Shown here: positions 35,301 to 43,332 of the stretch, piece by piece
Layout: every line of letters begins with the position of its first letter
How positions within the stretch are numbered: position 1 is the stretch's first letter
Assembly (NCBI RefSeq): GCF_001612685.1
Contig: NZ_BDAY01000071.1
Span: 1-64,000, forward strand
DNA length: 64,000 nucleotides
Source of the DNA: Nocardia altamirensis NBRC 108246
GTDB lineage: Bacteria > Actinomycetota > Actinomycetes > Mycobacteriales > Mycobacteriaceae
Direction: 5' to 3'
Made by a program: the position numbers and the translations under genes
The notes under the pieces: model-generated
Seen by the model: the letters and a program-made list of their open reading frames with translations, nothing else
Databases searched by the model: none
What the model was told of the DNA's origin: nothing

Positions 35301-35952
35301 ATTTGCGGAGCAACGTAATGCGGAGTCGGTGGCGCTGTGTGACGAGGCCGTCGGGCTCTACCAGCAGCTGGTCGTCGACCGGCCGGACGCCTACCTGCCG
35401 AATCTGGCCGAAGCCTGGCTACAGTTGGCCGTCGGCCATGCGGCGGACGAGCAGTTCCAGGATGCGCAGGCCGCGGCGTACCAATCCCTTTCGCTCTATC
35501 GCTATCTCACCAAGGCCGATCCGTACACGCATCAACTCGGCTTCGCGCGCGCCGCGGAATACCAGGGTGTGTGGCTGGTGCAGTCGGGTGATCCGCTCAC
35601 GGCCATCGCTCCGCTCAACGAGGCCCTCGCCGCCTACCGGAACCTGTCCGAGCGCGACATCGATCCTGACCATCTAGCTCGGGTGGCTGCGGTGCTGCAT
35701 CAGATCGCACTTGCCGGAATGCTGACCGGACGCGTCGGGAACGTCTACCCCGCCATCCGGGAGTCGGTCGCGATCTACAGCTCGCTCAACGCGCATCACG
35801 CCGACAGATATCACGCGGAACTGAACGAGGCCACCGGCACCCAAACGGCGGTTCTCCGGTATTTCGACCACTATTGGGCCTGGGTCCGTGAGCAGGAGGA
35901 GGTCAAAAAACAACAGGACCACTGGGCCGACTGGATCCGCGGGGACGAGTAG
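32321..35952 (+). pseudogene. STAND NTPase with TPR-like repeats, interrupted by a one-base frameshift
   Basis: The start is a GTG overlapping the previous stop. The first frame gives an N-terminal region with a motif at residues 13-36 (NTVVFRDVIQIAGSGNV core), a P-loop AGGGQGKTRLM near 103 and Walker B VLVLVDYAD near 151. At about 33116-33124 homology passes into another frame (TSVL before, LHLAALVTVDSQL after), which continues to 35952 with many TPR-like alpha-alpha repeats. A single missing base restores 1210 residues. Either a real mutation or a sequencing error; programmed shifting is less likely. STAND-TPR proteins sense a trigger and activate an effector. Confidence 0.7.
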
Positions 35953-36021
35953 TAGAGCGGCGAGGACTATCGGTCCGTGGTCGGAAACTCATCGGCGGCG
36001 ACGAGCGTTTCGAGCCGCCGG

Positions 36022-39009
36022 CTAGTGCGCGGGGGCGGCTCGGCGCGGGAACAGGCGGCGCGGGAAGAGCAGAGACGCGCCTGCGGCCAGCAGCGGCTGG
36101 CACCAGATCGGACGGAAGAGCATCGGCGGTGTGGGTGCCGGATTCGAGTGGGGGCGAAGGCGTTCGGCGCGCGGCATGATCAGATCGGCGGGCTTGATGG
36201 GCCACCACATGAGGGTGCCGAGCTTGGCCGCGGCCGCGGGGATGATGAAGGAGCGCACGAGGAAGGTGTCCACCAGCAGGCCGATGCCGACGACCGAACC
36301 CACCTGGGCGATGTTGGTCAGCTTGCTGGTCAGCAGGGACAGCATGGTGAGGCCGAAGACGACGCCCGCGGTGGTGACGACGCTGCCGGTGCCTGCGAGG
36401 GCGCGGATGATGCCGGTGTTGAGCCCGGCCCTGGCTTCCTCTTTGAAGCGCGCGGTGAGCAGTAAGTTGTAGTCGGCGCCGACCGCGACCAGGGTGATGA
36501 ACGCCAACGGCGCGACCATCCAGTGCAATTCGATGCCGAGCAGATGCTGCCAGAGCAGGACGCCGAGGCCGAGCGCGGTGGCGTAGGCGAGCAGGACCGT
36601 GCCGATCACCAGCGCGGCGGCGACGAGACTGCGCAGCACAACGAGAATGATCAGGAAGACGAACGCGAGCGCGACCACCGCGACCAGGGCGAAGTCGTGA
36701 TCGGCAAGGGCGCGTACGTCTTTCATCGAGGAGCCGACGCCGCCGACCGAGACGACACTGCCGTCGAGTGTGGTGCCCTTCAACGCTTGTTCGGCCAATT
36801 GCTTTGCCGCAGCGGCACGTTCCATGCCCGGTATGCCGAAACTCTCACCACTGCCGTACACCAGCATCCGCGTGCTCTTGCCGTCGGCCGACATGAGCAG
36901 CGAGAGCGCCCTGGTGAATCGGGAATCGCTGAAGGCTTGGGGCGGCATGTAGAAGATGCCGCTGTCGCTGCCACTGAAGTTGCGCCCGAGTGCCTGCAGG
37001 AAGTCGGTGATATCGCTGATCTGCGGCACCAGCGCACCCGCGGTGCCGGTCAACGCGGCGGCGATGCCGCGCAGCTGGGTCAGCATGCCGGTGAGCTGGT
37101 CGAGGCTCGACAGTGCTTGCGGCAGTGAGGTGCTGAGGCCGCCGAGCGCGTCCGCCATGGTGTCCGAACCGTTCGAGACGGGTCCGATGCTCTGGACCAT
37201 CGTCGCGATCGGCGAGCTGTCGACCTTGTCGATGACCGTCTTGGTGGCCGTGCACAGCGGATCCGCGGCGCAGTTCGGATTGTCGGCGACGGCCTGCCGC
37301 AGCGGCTGTGCGGTCGAGGTGACCTGGTCGACGCTGTCTCGGAGCTGGGTGACGCCGGTTTGCAACTGGACGGCGCCGTTCGAGGCGCTGTCGAGGCTGG
37401 CGATGCCGCGCTGCAGGGTGCTGCGCAGCGTGTTCGCCGCGCCCATCATCGTGTCGATGCCCTTGGTCAACGCGTCGAGGTCGTTGACCCGTGAGGTCAG
37501 AATGGACTTGTTCTGCGCGATCCGGTCGCCGATGTACCCGGCCTGGTAGGTCAGGGAGGTCTGCGGAAGCAGGGTGCCGAGCGGGCGGGTGATGCCTTGG
37601 ACGAGGTCGATGCCCGGCTCGTCGGCGAGCTTCCTCGCCACCCTTTCGATCGCGAGCATGTCCGCAGGGTTGCGCAGGTCGTGGTTGGCTTCGATCAGCA
37701 CGAAATCGGGGGAGAGACGGTTCGACGGGAAGTGCCGTTCGGCCGCGGCGTAGCCGAGGTTGCTCGGGGTGTCGGCGGGTTGCACGCCGCGTTCGTCGTA
37801 CCCGGTGATCATGCCGGGTAGCAGGAGCCCGCAGACGATCAGCGTGGCGAGCCCCGCCGCGAGAATGGGGCCCGGCCAGCGCACTGTCCTGGTGCCGATG
37901 CGTCGCCACGTGCGCGTGATGTTGTGTTCGGTGACGGCCCTCGGCTCGAGCAGGCCGACCGAAGCGCCGATGCTCATGAGTGCGGGCACGAGTGTCATCG
38001 CTGCGGCGAGCGCCACCAGAATGGCGATGGCACAGGGAATTCCGGCGCTCTTGAACAGGCTCAACTGGGCAAGGCTCATGCAGGCGCAGGCGCCAGCGAT
38101 GGTGAGGGCGGATGCGGTGACAATCGGGCCGATGCCACGGTAGGCGGCGTGGTAGGCCGCAGCGGGCGCAACACCCTTGCGACGGCCCTCGTGGTAGCGG
38201 CCGATGAAGAAGATCGCATAGTCGGCGCCTGCGCCGAGGATGAGTGCGGATCCGAGCATCACCGAAAAGCTCGATACCGGGGAGAGTTTCAGCTCGCCGA
38301 CCAGCGCGATGAGCGGCCGCGCCACGGCAAGTGCCATGCCGATGCCCGCCAACGGGACGCCGGCAAGCAGCGGCGAGCGGTAGACGACGAGGAGCACGAG
38401 GCCGATCAAAACGCCTGCGGCGACGGACAGCGCGACCATCCCGCGTTCGGCGGCGGTCAGCTCATCGGAGACGGCCGCACCGGGTCCGGTCACGTAAACC
38501 GTCAAACCTGGTGGCTTGGTACTGGTGTCGACGATATGCCGGACAGCGTCGATGGCGTCGTTCGCTTTGACCGTGCCCATGTAGCCCGCGAGGCGCAACA
38601 TCACGTAGGCGGCCTTGCCGTCGGCACTCTGGTTCACCACACCGGTCATCGGGTCCGACCAGAGATCCATCGCCGATTGGACGTTGTCCTTATCCGCGGT
38701 GAGTGTGCGCAGGAGCGCGTTGTAGTAGTCCCGATCCCGTTGGCCGAGGACGTGATCGGCCTCCAAGAAGACGAAAGAGACGTTGTTGGTGTCGGATTCG
38801 TGGAACCGCTCGCCCATGGTGGTCAGTGCGACCGCGGACTCGGCGTTCGTCGGCAGGAACGGCTGCGCCTGGCGCGCCACCACGGTTTCCACCTGCGGAA
38901 TGACCAGGTTGAGCACTCCGGCGAGGCCGACCCAGGCGACCACGACCAGGACGGCGTAGCGGCGGAGGAACTCGGCGAAGCGGCCGGGCGCGCGCGTGGT
39001 CGGGGTCAT
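36022..39009 (-). CDS. MmpL-family RND lipid transporter
   Basis: 995 residues from ATG 39009 (overlapping the mmpS stop by ATGA). Two halves each have one TM, a periplasmic domain and a five-helix bundle. Key proton-relay segments are LGAGADYAIFFIGRYHEG and VAVGADYNLLLTARFKEEA. The second periplasmic region is long and helical, with a disulfide-like pair CAADPLC, as in MmpL4/5-like proteins. Together with MmpS this would export a lipid or siderophore to the outer envelope. Convergent with the STAND gene. Confidence 0.92.
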   Translation of the reverse strand: MTPTTRAPGRFAEFLRRYAVLVVVAWVGLAGVLNLVIPQVETVVARQAQPFLPTNAESAVALTTMGERFHESDTNNVSFVFLEADHVLGQRDRDYYNALLRTLTADKDNVQSAMDLWSDPMTGVVNQSADGKAAYVMLRLAGYMGTVKANDAIDAVRHIVDTSTKPPGLTVYVTGPGAAVSDELTAAERGMVALSVAAGVLIGLVLLVVYRSPLLAGVPLAGIGMALAVARPLIALVGELKLSPVSSFSVMLGSALILGAGADYAIFFIGRYHEGRRKGVAPAAAYHAAYRGIGPIVTASALTIAGACACMSLAQLSLFKSAGIPCAIAILVALAAAMTLVPALMSIGASVGLLEPRAVTEHNITRTWRRIGTRTVRWPGPILAAGLATLIVCGLLLPGMITGYDERGVQPADTPSNLGYAAAERHFPSNRLSPDFVLIEANHDLRNPADMLAIERVARKLADEPGIDLVQGITRPLGTLLPQTSLTYQAGYIGDRIAQNKSILTSRVNDLDALTKGIDTMMGAANTLRSTLQRGIASLDSASNGAVQLQTGVTQLRDSVDQVTSTAQPLRQAVADNPNCAADPLCTATKTVIDKVDSSPIATMVQSIGPVSNGSDTMADALGGLSTSLPQALSSLDQLTGMLTQLRGIAAALTGTAGALVPQISDITDFLQALGRNFSGSDSGIFYMPPQAFSDSRFTRALSLLMSADGKSTRMLVYGSGESFGIPGMERAAAAKQLAEQALKGTTLDGSVVSVGGVGSSMKDVRALADHDFALVAVVALAFVFLIILVVLRSLVAAALVIGTVLLAYATALGLGVLLWQHLLGIELHWMVAPLAFITLVAVGADYNLLLTARFKEEARAGLNTGIIRALAGTGSVVTTAGVVFGLTMLSLLTSKLTNIAQVGSVVGIGLLVDTFLVRSFIIPAAAAKLGTLMWWPIKPADLIMPRAERLRPHSNPAPTPPMLFRPIWCQPLLAAGASLLFPRRLFPRRAAPAH

Positions 39010-39455
39010 GTCGCGATCACGTTGCAGCTCACCGCGGCTCGGGCACCGGTGGTGGTCCGAGTGTCGCGTACCTGCCCGTCGACGAGGATCGTGCAGGTGA
39101 CGGAGTCGGCATCGACCTCGGCGGTGATGCCCGCCGGTGCGATCGTCGACGGGGGGAGACGGATGGACCACGGTAGCGGTGCTTGCACCTCGCTGACGCC
39201 GAGGGATCCGCCGAGGTAGCTGATTTGTGCTGTGGCAGTGGGTGAGTCGCTTGTCAGCCGGTACTCGATGACGCTGCGCGGGAGCTCGGCACTGGCCGGG
39301 AGCGGCGGTGGGCGGTCTGCCGTGTCGACCAATGCGGTGTCGGGCAGCTTGAGCACCACGACGCTCACTGCGACGAGGACCACCACGATCACGACGCCGA
39401 TCCACCCGTGCTTGCGCAGCGCGTCGCGCACCGCCGAGCGAGTGGGGGGCGCCAT
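39006..39455 (-). CDS. MmpS-family accessory protein
   Basis: 149 residues with one N-terminal TM anchor (IGVVIVVVLVAVSVVVL) and a C-terminal beta-sandwich domain, including the MmpS-typical SVIEYRLTSDSPTATAQISYL and a Cys pair near the C-terminus (TCTILV and VSCNV). MmpS proteins pair with MmpL exporters. The genes overlap by four bases. A palindrome sits 17 bases upstream. Confidence 0.9.
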   Translation of the reverse strand: MAPPTRSAVRDALRKHGWIGVVIVVVLVAVSVVVLKLPDTALVDTADRPPPLPASAELPRSVIEYRLTSDSPTATAQISYLGGSLGVSEVQAPLPWSIRLPPSTIAPAGITAEVDADSVTCTILVDGQVRDTRTTTGARAAVSCNVIAT

Positions 39456-39471
39456 GAGCTTCTCCTACGTT

Positions 39472-39481
39472 CGTTTAAACG
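39472..39481. promoter_or_regulatory. perfect palindrome upstream of mmpS
   Basis: CGTTTAAACG at 39472-39481 lies 17 bases upstream of the mmpS ATG and is a perfect 10-base palindrome flanked by ACGTT and TAAC. Such sites often bind TetR or MarR repressors of mmpS-mmpL operons; no such regulator is encoded next to it. Confidence 0.4.
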
Positions 39482-39545
39482 TAACCGCCGGTACTGGATA
39501 AAGCGGAGGCTAATCGAGCCGAATGGCGTAGCGCAACAGTTGCTG

Positions 39546-39587
39546 TGCAGGTCACAGTGCATTTAGTTTGCAATGCACGTCACAGTG
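39546..39587. repeat. paired 14-base direct repeats upstream of the metalloprotease
   Basis: TGCAGGTCACAGTG (39546-39559) and TGCACGTCACAGTG (39574-39587) differ at one base and are spaced 28 bases apart start to start. The first overlaps TGTGN5CACA, similar to half-sites of CRP-like regulators. They lie between mmpS and the metalloprotease gene. Confidence 0.4.
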
Positions 39588-39708
39588 TAGCGAGTAGCAG
39601 GCCGGGTCAGAGATAGGTAGCTGAGTACTCGCGAAGTATCGATATCAACCTGCGACGATCGGAAACAGCCGACCCAGCGCCGGAACAATCGACCGAAGAA
39701 CGATCACC

Positions 39709-41205
39709 ATGCCTGATAACACCGAACCCGCAGCCCTGATCCGTGCACTGGACGCAGTCGGCGTGGATTTCAGTATTCCGGAACCCGTGCTCCGCGACTT
39801 TCTCGGCAATGCTGAATTCACCCCATATCCGGCATTGTCTGCCGGGTTGCTGAAACTATTGGAAAGCCGGATGCTGCGGCGTCCGGTTTTCCTCGATGTA
39901 ATCGTGTTCAACTACGAACACTCGCCGGGCGAGCCGTCACCGCGTCGGATCGAGGACGTCGATTTCGGGGTGCTCGAAGGTGCGGTGCTGGAAGGTTTCA
40001 ATAACCGCTATGCCGAGCAGAACGTGAGTTTTCAGACTGTGCTGAAGCCCCTCGATGCGCCGCAACCGCCGGTCCAGACGTTGGCGCTGGTGGTCGAGGG
40101 CACGAAGAAGGTCGAGAACGGCATCACCCTCGTCGACACCGACAACCCGCGGATCGAGGTCGGCACGAAGCTGATCAGCGTCCCCGCGCAACCGAACAAC
40201 GTGACGGTGCCGCAGGAGATAGTCCGCATCGGCAACGGCTGGCGGTTCACCAACGGCGACGTCGAACTGTCGGTGAGCAACGGCGAAGCCGAGGCGGGGC
40301 TGCGGCCGATCCGGGCGGGATCGCTGAGCGAGGGCGCGAACGCGTGGCCGACGACCGTCGGTACCTTCAGCGGAGCCACCGGGGCCGATGTGCGGCTGCA
40401 GGCACGCATCCGGGTCGGCTATCGGCCGGTCGACGTGAAGCTACTTGTGCACGGGCGCAAGGGCTTTGCCGCCAATACCGCCGAGAAAGCGCGCATCGCA
40501 CTGGATCCGGACGTGCTGCTGGTACCGATCGAGGTAGCCCGCTTTTTCTCCGATGCCATTCCCGTGCAGCAGATTTCGGCGGCGAGTCAGATGGCGCTGT
40601 GGGATCAGGTGCCGATCATGAGCCCAACCACCAACCTCAAGAGCACCGACGGCGGCACCGGCGAGCTCCAGTTCGCCGAGCGCGCCTGGGATCACTGGCC
40701 GGTGCCGGACAACGAGGGCCTGTATACGCACTTGGGTTGGGTATCACCGGACAGCATCTGGGGTAAGGCGGGCATCAGGTTCCGCCTCGTCAACTACATC
40801 GATATCAAGACCGACAACGAGCACGCCGCGCCGGGGCCTGCGCCTGGCGTGGTCACCAACGCGACACTGCGGGCGAACAACGCCACGCTCAACGACCATC
40901 CGCAGCACATCAAGGACAAGCCGGTCGTGAAGGTGATCTTCATGCACCGCATCGCACCGCCGGACGCACCCCAGATCGGCGAGGCGCTGGTCGGAAGCAG
41001 TTGCATCGGGATCTCCGCAGGCGCGTCCGACCGGTTCGCCACCATCGCCCACGAGATCGGCCACCTGATCACCGGCAGTGGATCGCACAGCACCGAGCTG
41101 AACAACGTGATGAACGACCCTGGCCCTGGCACCAACATCACCGACGCCCAGATCGCCTTGGCGAGAACCTGGGCCAAACAGTTCGCCGACTTCTGGGTGC
41201 ATTAG
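39709..41205 (+). CDS. metzincin-like zinc metalloprotease
   Basis: 498 residues, with no visible signal peptide. Near residue 446 lies AHEIGHLITGSGSHSTELNN, with the HExxH zinc site and a further His eight residues after it (spacing longer than the HExxHxxGxxH of classical metzincins), followed by NVMND resembling the Met-turn. Upstream is a large N-terminal part without recognised domains. Probably a peptidase of the metzincin clan acting on an unknown substrate; location uncertain without a signal. Confidence 0.7.
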   Translation: MPDNTEPAALIRALDAVGVDFSIPEPVLRDFLGNAEFTPYPALSAGLLKLLESRMLRRPVFLDVIVFNYEHSPGEPSPRRIEDVDFGVLEGAVLEGFNNRYAEQNVSFQTVLKPLDAPQPPVQTLALVVEGTKKVENGITLVDTDNPRIEVGTKLISVPAQPNNVTVPQEIVRIGNGWRFTNGDVELSVSNGEAEAGLRPIRAGSLSEGANAWPTTVGTFSGATGADVRLQARIRVGYRPVDVKLLVHGRKGFAANTAEKARIALDPDVLLVPIEVARFFSDAIPVQQISAASQMALWDQVPIMSPTTNLKSTDGGTGELQFAERAWDHWPVPDNEGLYTHLGWVSPDSIWGKAGIRFRLVNYIDIKTDNEHAAPGPAPGVVTNATLRANNATLNDHPQHIKDKPVVKVIFMHRIAPPDAPQIGEALVGSSCIGISAGASDRFATIAHEIGHLITGSGSHSTELNNVMNDPGPGTNITDAQIALARTWAKQFADFWVH

Positions 41206-41304
41206 TGGGCCGAATGCGTTGAGACACAGCTGAAGCACTGGTGAAACTCCGTAGCCGGAAGCTGTATTGCGAGCGAGCAGTACATCTTTCGAAGGAGCAG
41301 CACA

Positions 41305-41849
41305 GTGAAGACAGGTATCGCGCACCTGATCGTCCTCGCGGCCGCCGCAGCTATGACGCTCGGCGCTACCAGCACTTCCGCCGCCGAGATCAACCAAGGC
41401 AGCGGTTATCTGCGCAATGTGTATACCAGCCAGTGCTTGACCGACCGGGGCGTCGAGAACTATCCGAACGCGCAGGAGTGTGCGTTCGACGGCGCCGGGA
41501 ATGTACCGCCCAACCAGCAATGGACTCGCATTCCTGCCGCAGCGGGTTCAACGAATTGGGCACTGCTCCGCAGCGGCCTCGGTAACTGCCTCCGCCACGG
41601 CACGGAGGCGGAGCACTCCCCGGAAAGTTCCGTGTGCACGAATACCGACCCGTGCCTAGGCCTGAACTCAGACAAGTGTGGTTCCTGCAGCTGGACGCAG
41701 GGAGTCAAGGGGCAACGGTCCGGTACCAAACTCCGTCCGACCTCCGCATCCTCTGTCTCGGCGTCGACAAAGACGCCCCGCATCTCGTCATGATGGCCGA
41801 ACAGTCCCGATGGTACGACCGTCGATACGTCGAATGGAAGTTCGGCTGA
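41305..41849 (+). pseudogene. secreted ricin-B-like protein, frameshifted
   Basis: A GTG start with AAGGAG about ten bases upstream gives a signal peptide of some 28 residues (AAEIN after cleavage), then a Cys-rich beta-trefoil-like region with repeated C-LTDRG / NQQWTR / NCLRHG motifs. The frame stays sensible to about residue 129 (LNSDKC), after which the sequence continues in another frame from 41690 (FLQLDAGSQG, then LRILCLGVDKD, ending in RRYVEWKFG at 41849). One base lost near 41685-41700 explains this. Restored length is about 181 residues. Confidence 0.6.
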
Positions 41850-41856
41850 GGCGAAT

Positions 41857-42399
41857 TCAGACGAGGTGGTGCTCTTCGATCGGCGTGCTGAGGGTGGTGC
41901 CGTTGAGGTCGAGGTAGAGGGCGCGCTCGGTGATGGAAAGTGTTGCGGTATTGCGGCGTTCGAGGACGGCGACCGCAGCGGCGATGAAGTCGCGGTCGAA
42001 ACTGTAGAGCGGGATGTCCTCGGCGCGGTGAATTCGCTTGCCTGCCAACTGGGCAAGGACCTTCACCGGGTCGCGATGGGTATAGATGGCGGCTCGCCCC
42101 GCCAACTTGCTGCCGCGGTGCACCCGCTCCGCGTCCGGCGCGCCGACCTCGATCCACGCGGTGATCTGTCCGGTCAGATCGCGCACCAGCACGGCTGGCT
42201 CATCGGTCGCGGACACACCACCCTCGCTGAACGTGATCCCTTCCTCGTACTCTAGGCAGTACGCCAGCAGCCGAGTCACCATGAACTCGTCGGTCTCGGA
42301 AGGATGCCGCGCCACCCGCAACTCCAACTCCTCGTAGACCCCACGATCAACGTCAGCCAGGTGAACGGCAAAGGTGTGCAGTGTCGCGCTGATAGCCAT
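41857..42399 (-). CDS. YaeQ-family protein
   Basis: 180 residues. Matches the YaeQ family (PD-(D/E)xK-like fold): LADVDRGVYEELELRVARHPSET, YCLEYEEGITFSEGG, WIEVGAPDAERVHRGSKLAGRAAIYTHRD. The role in E. coli is suggested to be in transcription antitermination suppression; the mechanism is not settled. No signal or TM. Confidence 0.92.
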   Translation of the reverse strand: MAISATLHTFAVHLADVDRGVYEELELRVARHPSETDEFMVTRLLAYCLEYEEGITFSEGGVSATDEPAVLVRDLTGQITAWIEVGAPDAERVHRGSKLAGRAAIYTHRDPVKVLAQLAGKRIHRAEDIPLYSFDRDFIAAAVAVLERRNTATLSITERALYLDLNGTTLSTPIEEHHLV

Positions 42400-42504
42400 A
42401 GACCCCCAACCCTAGCCGTCCCCGCCATGAGCTCCGAACAGCGAGCAGCTAACCCGAAACCTACCCAGCAACCGCCCTCGTCACCAGTTGGTCAACTGAT
42501 CACC

Positions 42505-42551
42505 GGGAACTGGTGGCGGCATCGCCCGAGAAGCCCCCGCCACCAGTTCCC
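42505..42551. terminator. 15-base perfect hairpin after the hydroxyproline operon
   Basis: GGGAACTGGTGGCGG (42505-42519) pairs with CCGCCACCAGTTCCC (42537-42551), loop 17. An alternative shorter partner CACCAGTT lies at 42482-42489. It follows the GntR stop at 42605 and probably ends that transcript. Confidence 0.65.
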
Positions 42552-42604
42552 ACTCGGCACGAAATCACCCAGCCACTCCCACATACCGGGATGCGCCGCG
42601 CGGT

Positions 42605-43282
42605 TTAGGGGATGTGGTGGTCTGGGGTGTTTCCGGCGGCCCAGATGCCGCGGACGTGGCCGATGTGCTTGCGCAGGAAGAGTTCCAGTTCCTCGCCCTG
42701 GTTGTGCTCGATGAGGTCGATGATGGTGTGGTGCTCTTGGGCTGACTGTTCGAGTTCCCCGCGGGCGACCAGGGCGGCCAGGCCGAAGAGGCGGGTTTGG
42801 GCGCGCAGGTCGCTGACGATCTGGGACAGGCGCGGGTTGCGGCAGTATTCGAGCAGCATGAGGTGGAAGCGCTGGTCGGCGTCGACGTATTCGACGAGGT
42901 CGCCGCGCTTGGCGGCCTCGACGATCTTGTCGGCTTGTGCCCGAAGCCCGGGGAGGTCGGTCGCCGGGATGAGGTCGATGATCGCGCGGACGCTCGGCGG
43001 CTCGAGCAGCATGCGGATCTTGGCGATCGCATCGAGGTCCTCGTCGGAGGTCTCGGTGACACGGAAGCCTTTGTTCGGCACCGACGTCACCAGGCCCTGC
43101 TTGACCAGATCGAGCATCGCCTCGCGCACCGGCGTCGCGGAGACCCCGAACCGTTCGGACAACCATGGCGCCGAGTAGAGCGCCCCGGGCTCGAGCTCAC
43201 CGGAGATGATCGCGGCACGCAGCGCGTCGGAGACATGATCACGCAAGGTCTGTCGCTTGACCGTATCCAACCGCTCAATCAT
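42605..43282 (-). CDS. GntR-family regulator (FCD domain)
   Basis: 225 residues from ATG 43282. The N-terminal winged helix is LRAAIISGELEPGALYSAPWLSERFGVSATPVREAMLDLVKQGLV. The C-terminal all-helical FCD domain has the metal-binding pattern D-x3-H near 145 (DADQRFHLMLLEY) and the later H residues (EHHTIIDLI, FLRKHIGHV). It is last in the hydroxyproline locus and most likely its repressor, with pathway intermediate as ligand. Confidence 0.9.
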   Translation of the reverse strand: MIERLDTVKRQTLRDHVSDALRAAIISGELEPGALYSAPWLSERFGVSATPVREAMLDLVKQGLVTSVPNKGFRVTETSDEDLDAIAKIRMLLEPPSVRAIIDLIPATDLPGLRAQADKIVEAAKRGDLVEYVDADQRFHLMLLEYCRNPRLSQIVSDLRAQTRLFGLAALVARGELEQSAQEHHTIIDLIEHNQGEELELFLRKHIGHVRGIWAAGNTPDHHIP

Positions 43283-43332
43283 CAATGCGCTCCGCGTTTC
43301 TCCTGTGGGCGGGCCCGGGGCTACCAGCATAG

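Noticed and set aside
32332..35952. A single 1206-residue protein starting at 32332
   Set aside because: The first 260 residues of that frame are not homologous to an NTPase; the P-loop and Walker B are in the other frame, so the gene is split by a frameshift instead.
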